This document shows, piece after piece, positions 5,340 through 7,446 of a DNA stretch of 7,446 nucleotides (the stretch's first letter is position 1; every line of letters begins with the position of its first letter). The notes below the pieces were generated by a model. The model was given only the letters and a program-made list of their open reading frames with translations. It was not told the DNA's origin and did not search any database. Location: the NCBI GenBank assembly GCA_000432015.1, contig HF985393.1:797-8242 (forward strand), given 5' to 3'. The DNA is from Clostridium sp. CAG:1024 (GTDB lineage: Bacteria > Bacillota > Clostridia > Christensenellales > CAG-138). The translations under genes were made by a program, and so were the position numbers.

Positions 5340-6281
5340 ATGCAAAACCTCCTGCTCGCCGCCGAAGTGGTCGTTCCCCTGCTTGTGCTGTTAGCCGTCG
5401 GCGCCCTTGTGCGCGCATGCGGGATCGTGGACGCCGCGACCCTCACGCGTGTCAACCGTCTCATCGTCTATGTTGCGCTGCCGTCCAAGTGTCTATTGAG
5501 CCTTTCCGAAAGCGATCTTTCGCGTCTGTCGGAGAGCGCCCCCGTCATGCTGTTCATCGCCGCCGGGATTCTTCTGGTGTTTCTTGCGGCCGAGCTGATC
5601 GTTCCGCGGCTTTGCTCCGTGCCGGCGCGCCGGGGCGTTCTCGTGCAGGCGCTCACGCGCGGCAACGACGCCGTATTCGGCTACGCCGTCGCAAGCTCGC
5701 TCCTTCCTGCGCTCGAACTGCAGCAGTATCTGCTTTCGATGGCCGTTTCCACGCCGCTGTTCAACACGCTGGGTGTGCTGACGCTCGAACTGAACCGCGG
5801 CGACCGCGTGCGCTTCTGGCCGCTCGTCAAAAAGGTCGCCACGAATCCGCTCTCTCTCGGCTGCATCGCGGGACTGCTCCTGAACGTGCTCGGCGTCCGC
5901 CTGCCGCGTGTGCTCGCCTCGCCGCTTCAGTCGCTCTCAGAGCTGACGACGCCGCTCGCCTTCATCGTGCTGGGCAGCCAGCTCCGCTTTTCTTCCCTGT
6001 ACAGCAATCGTAAGGCGCTTGCCGCGCTCTCCTTCGCAAAGCTCGCGCTTGTTCCCGCAATCGTCCTCGCCGTGGCCATGCTGCTCGGCTTTTCCGGCGC
6101 TCGGCTTGTATGCATCTTCGCGATTTTCACCGCACCCGTCGCGCTCGCGTCGTTCCCCCTGGCCTGCGAATACGGCGGCGACGAGCATCTTGCGGGAGAG
6201 CTTGTCGCAGTCACGAGCGTTCTTGCGATTGTGACGGTGTTTTTCTTTATCTTTACGATGAAACAGATCGGAGGTTTCTGA
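5340..6281 (+). CDS. AEC-family (auxin efflux carrier-like) membrane transporter
   Basis: A 313-aa polytopic inner-membrane protein of the AEC / Mem_trans family, whose characterised bacterial members carry small organic anions such as malate or malonate; the substrate here cannot be read from sequence. By eye there are about ten hydrophobic segments in two halves, starting at about 8-27 and ending at about 286-306. Family marks are the N-terminal G.LVRACGIVD..TLTRVNRLIVYVALPSKCLLS pattern (21-54), TRGNDAVFGYA (107-116), the TNPLSLGCIAGLLLN turn (168-182), TPLAFIVLGSQL (204-215) and APVALASFPLACEYGGD (265-281), the second-half helix break. The length is normal and the frame intact. Start chosen from AAAGGA 8 nt upstream. 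It is followed after 1 nt by the AlaX-like gene, so the two are surely co-transcribed, and is preceded by a long structured leader. A role in exporting an amino acid or related acid is only a context guess. Confidence 0.88.
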   Translation: MQNLLLAAEVVVPLLVLLAVGALVRACGIVDAATLTRVNRLIVYVALPSKCLLSLSESDLSRLSESAPVMLFIAAGILLVFLAAELIVPRLCSVPARRGVLVQALTRGNDAVFGYAVASSLLPALELQQYLLSMAVSTPLFNTLGVLTLELNRGDRVRFWPLVKKVATNPLSLGCIAGLLLNVLGVRLPRVLASPLQSLSELTTPLAFIVLGSQLRFSSLYSNRKALAALSFAKLALVPAIVLAVAMLLGFSGARLVCIFAIFTAPVALASFPLACEYGGDEHLAGELVAVTSVLAIVTVFFFIFTMKQIGGF

Positions 6282-6282
6282 T

Positions 6283-7446
6283 ATGACAAAACGGCTCTAT
6301 CTGGAGGACAGCCACCTGACGGCCTGCGAGGCGACGGTCGAATGGATCGAAAAGACGGACGCGGGCTATGACGTGACGCTTGACCAGACCGTCATCTTTG
6401 ACAATGCGGGCGGACAGCCTGCGGACACGGGAAGGCTCGGGGACGCGATCGTTCTCGGCTGCGATGAAAAGGACGGAAAGCTTCTGCACCACATCGACCG
6501 CCCGCTCACTGTCGGGCAGCGCTATCCGCTCACGCTGGACTGGGCGCGCCGCTTCGACTTTATGCAGCAGCATACGGGCGAGCATCTGCTCTCCTACGCC
6601 GCCTATCGGCACTACGGCGTGAACAACGTGGGCTTCCACCTTGCAAGCGACTGCGCCACAATCGATCTTGACGCGCCGCTCACGCAGGAACAGCTCTCGG
6701 AAATCGTCCGCGCAGCAAACGGCTATGTCTTCCGCGACCTGCCCGTTCACGCGACGCTCTATGAGAGCGAGGATGCGATCCGTGATCTGCCGCTCCGCAA
6801 GCATGCCGAGGGCGTCCGTACGCCCATCCGCCTTGTACGGATTGAGGAGGCGGACTGCTGCACCTGCTGCGCGCCGCACTGTAACCGCACCGGCGAGGTG
6901 GGCGGCATCATCGTGACCGACGCGGTCCGCTACAAAGGCGGAATGCGGCTGACATTCCTCTGCGGCGGGCGCGCCTTTGCCTATGCGGAGGCGCTGCATC
7001 GCGACATGGACGCCATGGCGCGCGGCTTTTCGACCTCGCGCGAGGCCGTTTTGGAGACCGTCGCAAGGCTCCGCGAGGAGCACGGTCGTCTGCGCCGCCG
7101 CGAGAAGGCGCTGCTTGGCGCGCTGAACGCATATCTTGCGCGCGATCTTGCCGCAAACTCCGTGCGCGCGGGCAAGTGCGCGCTCATCGTCGCGGAAGCG
7201 GAGGATTGCGCACCCGACCGGCTGAAAGCGCTCGCTTTGCAAACGCTTACGGATGAACGCGCGCTCACGGTGCTGCTGAGCGTCTCGGGCGGGAAGCTCG
7301 GTTATGTGCTTGCCGCAACGCCGGCGCTCGGGCTCGACATGGGCGAGCTGTGTCAGGCGGTCAATGCGGCGGTCAACGGCCGCGGCGGCGGCAGGGGTAC
7401 GCTTGCGCAGGGCGCGGCTGCGGTCCCCGCTGCGCTCGGGGAAACG
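6283..7446 (+). CDS. AlaX-like alanyl-tRNA editing protein with DHHA1 domain (3' end outside window)
   Basis: A stand-alone relative of the AlaRS editing domain, expected to deacylate mischarged tRNA(Ala) such as Ser-tRNA(Ala) in the cytoplasm. The 388 residues present start with a beta-barrel segment carrying DNAGGQPADTG (40-50; the family often has FYPEGGGQPxDxG). Next is the tRNA_SAD editing core, with the zinc motif HTGEH (97-101) and a second motif CCAPH (195-199, Cys195 and His199), followed by RTGEVG (202-207). A charged helical or coiled-coil stretch (about 253-288) then leads to a DHHA1-type domain ending in NGRGGGRGTLAQGA (365-378), matching the glycine-rich DHHA1 signature. It lacks the AlaRS catalytic domain, so it is not alaS. 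The ATG at 6283 has GGAGG (6270-6274) 8 nt upstream, and the gene begins 1 nt after the transporter stop. Given where the DHHA1 motif lies, probably only a short tail is missing. Confidence 0.9.
   Translation, partial: MTKRLYLEDSHLTACEATVEWIEKTDAGYDVTLDQTVIFDNAGGQPADTGRLGDAIVLGCDEKDGKLLHHIDRPLTVGQRYPLTLDWARRFDFMQQHTGEHLLSYAAYRHYGVNNVGFHLASDCATIDLDAPLTQEQLSEIVRAANGYVFRDLPVHATLYESEDAIRDLPLRKHAEGVRTPIRLVRIEEADCCTCCAPHCNRTGEVGGIIVTDAVRYKGGMRLTFLCGGRAFAYAEALHRDMDAMARGFSTSREAVLETVARLREEHGRLRRREKALLGALNAYLARDLAANSVRAGKCALIVAEAEDCAPDRLKALALQTLTDERALTVLLSVSGGKLGYVLAATPALGLDMGELCQAVNAAVNGRGGGRGTLAQGAAAVPAALGET

Noticed and set aside
5210..6013. Plus-strand frame of 267 codons overlapping the transporter
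   Set aside because: Arg/Ala-rich product without motifs, no Shine-Dalgarno, and out of frame with a clear AEC transporter.
6253..7242. Minus-strand frame of 329 codons opposite the AlaX-like gene
   Set aside because: Antisense to a gene with intact editing and DHHA1 motifs; its translation is not recognisable as a protein.
1..7446. Mobile element, prophage, CRISPR array or horizontally acquired island
   Set aside because: No transposase, integrase, terminal inverted repeats, spaced repeat arrays or tRNA target are visible, and composition looks even outside the short AT-rich promoter patch.

Overview
The window looks like chromosomal DNA from a GC-rich member of the Clostridia (Firmicutes), perhaps a gut Oscillospirales- or Christensenellales-type lineage. 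The evidence is a glgB-glgC-glgD-glgA gene order that includes glgD (a Firmicutes trait), purine-rich Shine-Dalgarno sequences before every gene, and strongly GC-biased third codon positions. The family-level placement is a guess. I see no phage, IS element, tRNA, rRNA or CRISPR array.

Left part (1-5058, minus strand): a glycogen-synthesis operon, transcribed from about 5127 toward position 1 and leaving the window inside glgA. In transcription order it holds glgB (branching enzyme, 622 aa), glgC (ADP-glucose pyrophosphorylase catalytic subunit, 407 aa), glgD (non-catalytic partner, 374 aa) and glgA (glycogen synthase, first 262 aa only). The first three are packed tightly: a 4-nt gap, then an ATGA overlap. 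A 54-nt gap with a small hairpin separates glgD from glgA. GlgC, with GlgD, makes ADP-glucose; GlgA polymerises it; GlgB adds alpha-1,6 branches.

Middle (5059-5339): a divergent control region with no gene. Two extended -10 elements, TGGTATGAT (minus) and TGGTATAAT (plus), lie back to back as a near-perfect inverted repeat. The minus one serves glgB through a leader of about 69 nt with an 8-base C tract near its ribosome-binding site. The plus one serves a transporter gene through an unusually long leader of about 167 nt. That leader has three hairpins, a duplicated heptamer, and a hairpin loop complementary to the transporter's ribosome-binding site. This leader is the best candidate here for an undescribed regulatory element.

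Right part (5340-7446, plus strand): a two-gene unit. An AEC-family (auxin efflux carrier-like) membrane transporter of 313 aa is followed after 1 nt by an AlaX-like alanyl-tRNA editing protein with a C-terminal DHHA1 domain, cut by the window edge after 388 residues. The enzymes in the window are conventional; the interest lies mainly in the intergenic control region and in the transporter-editing protein pairing.
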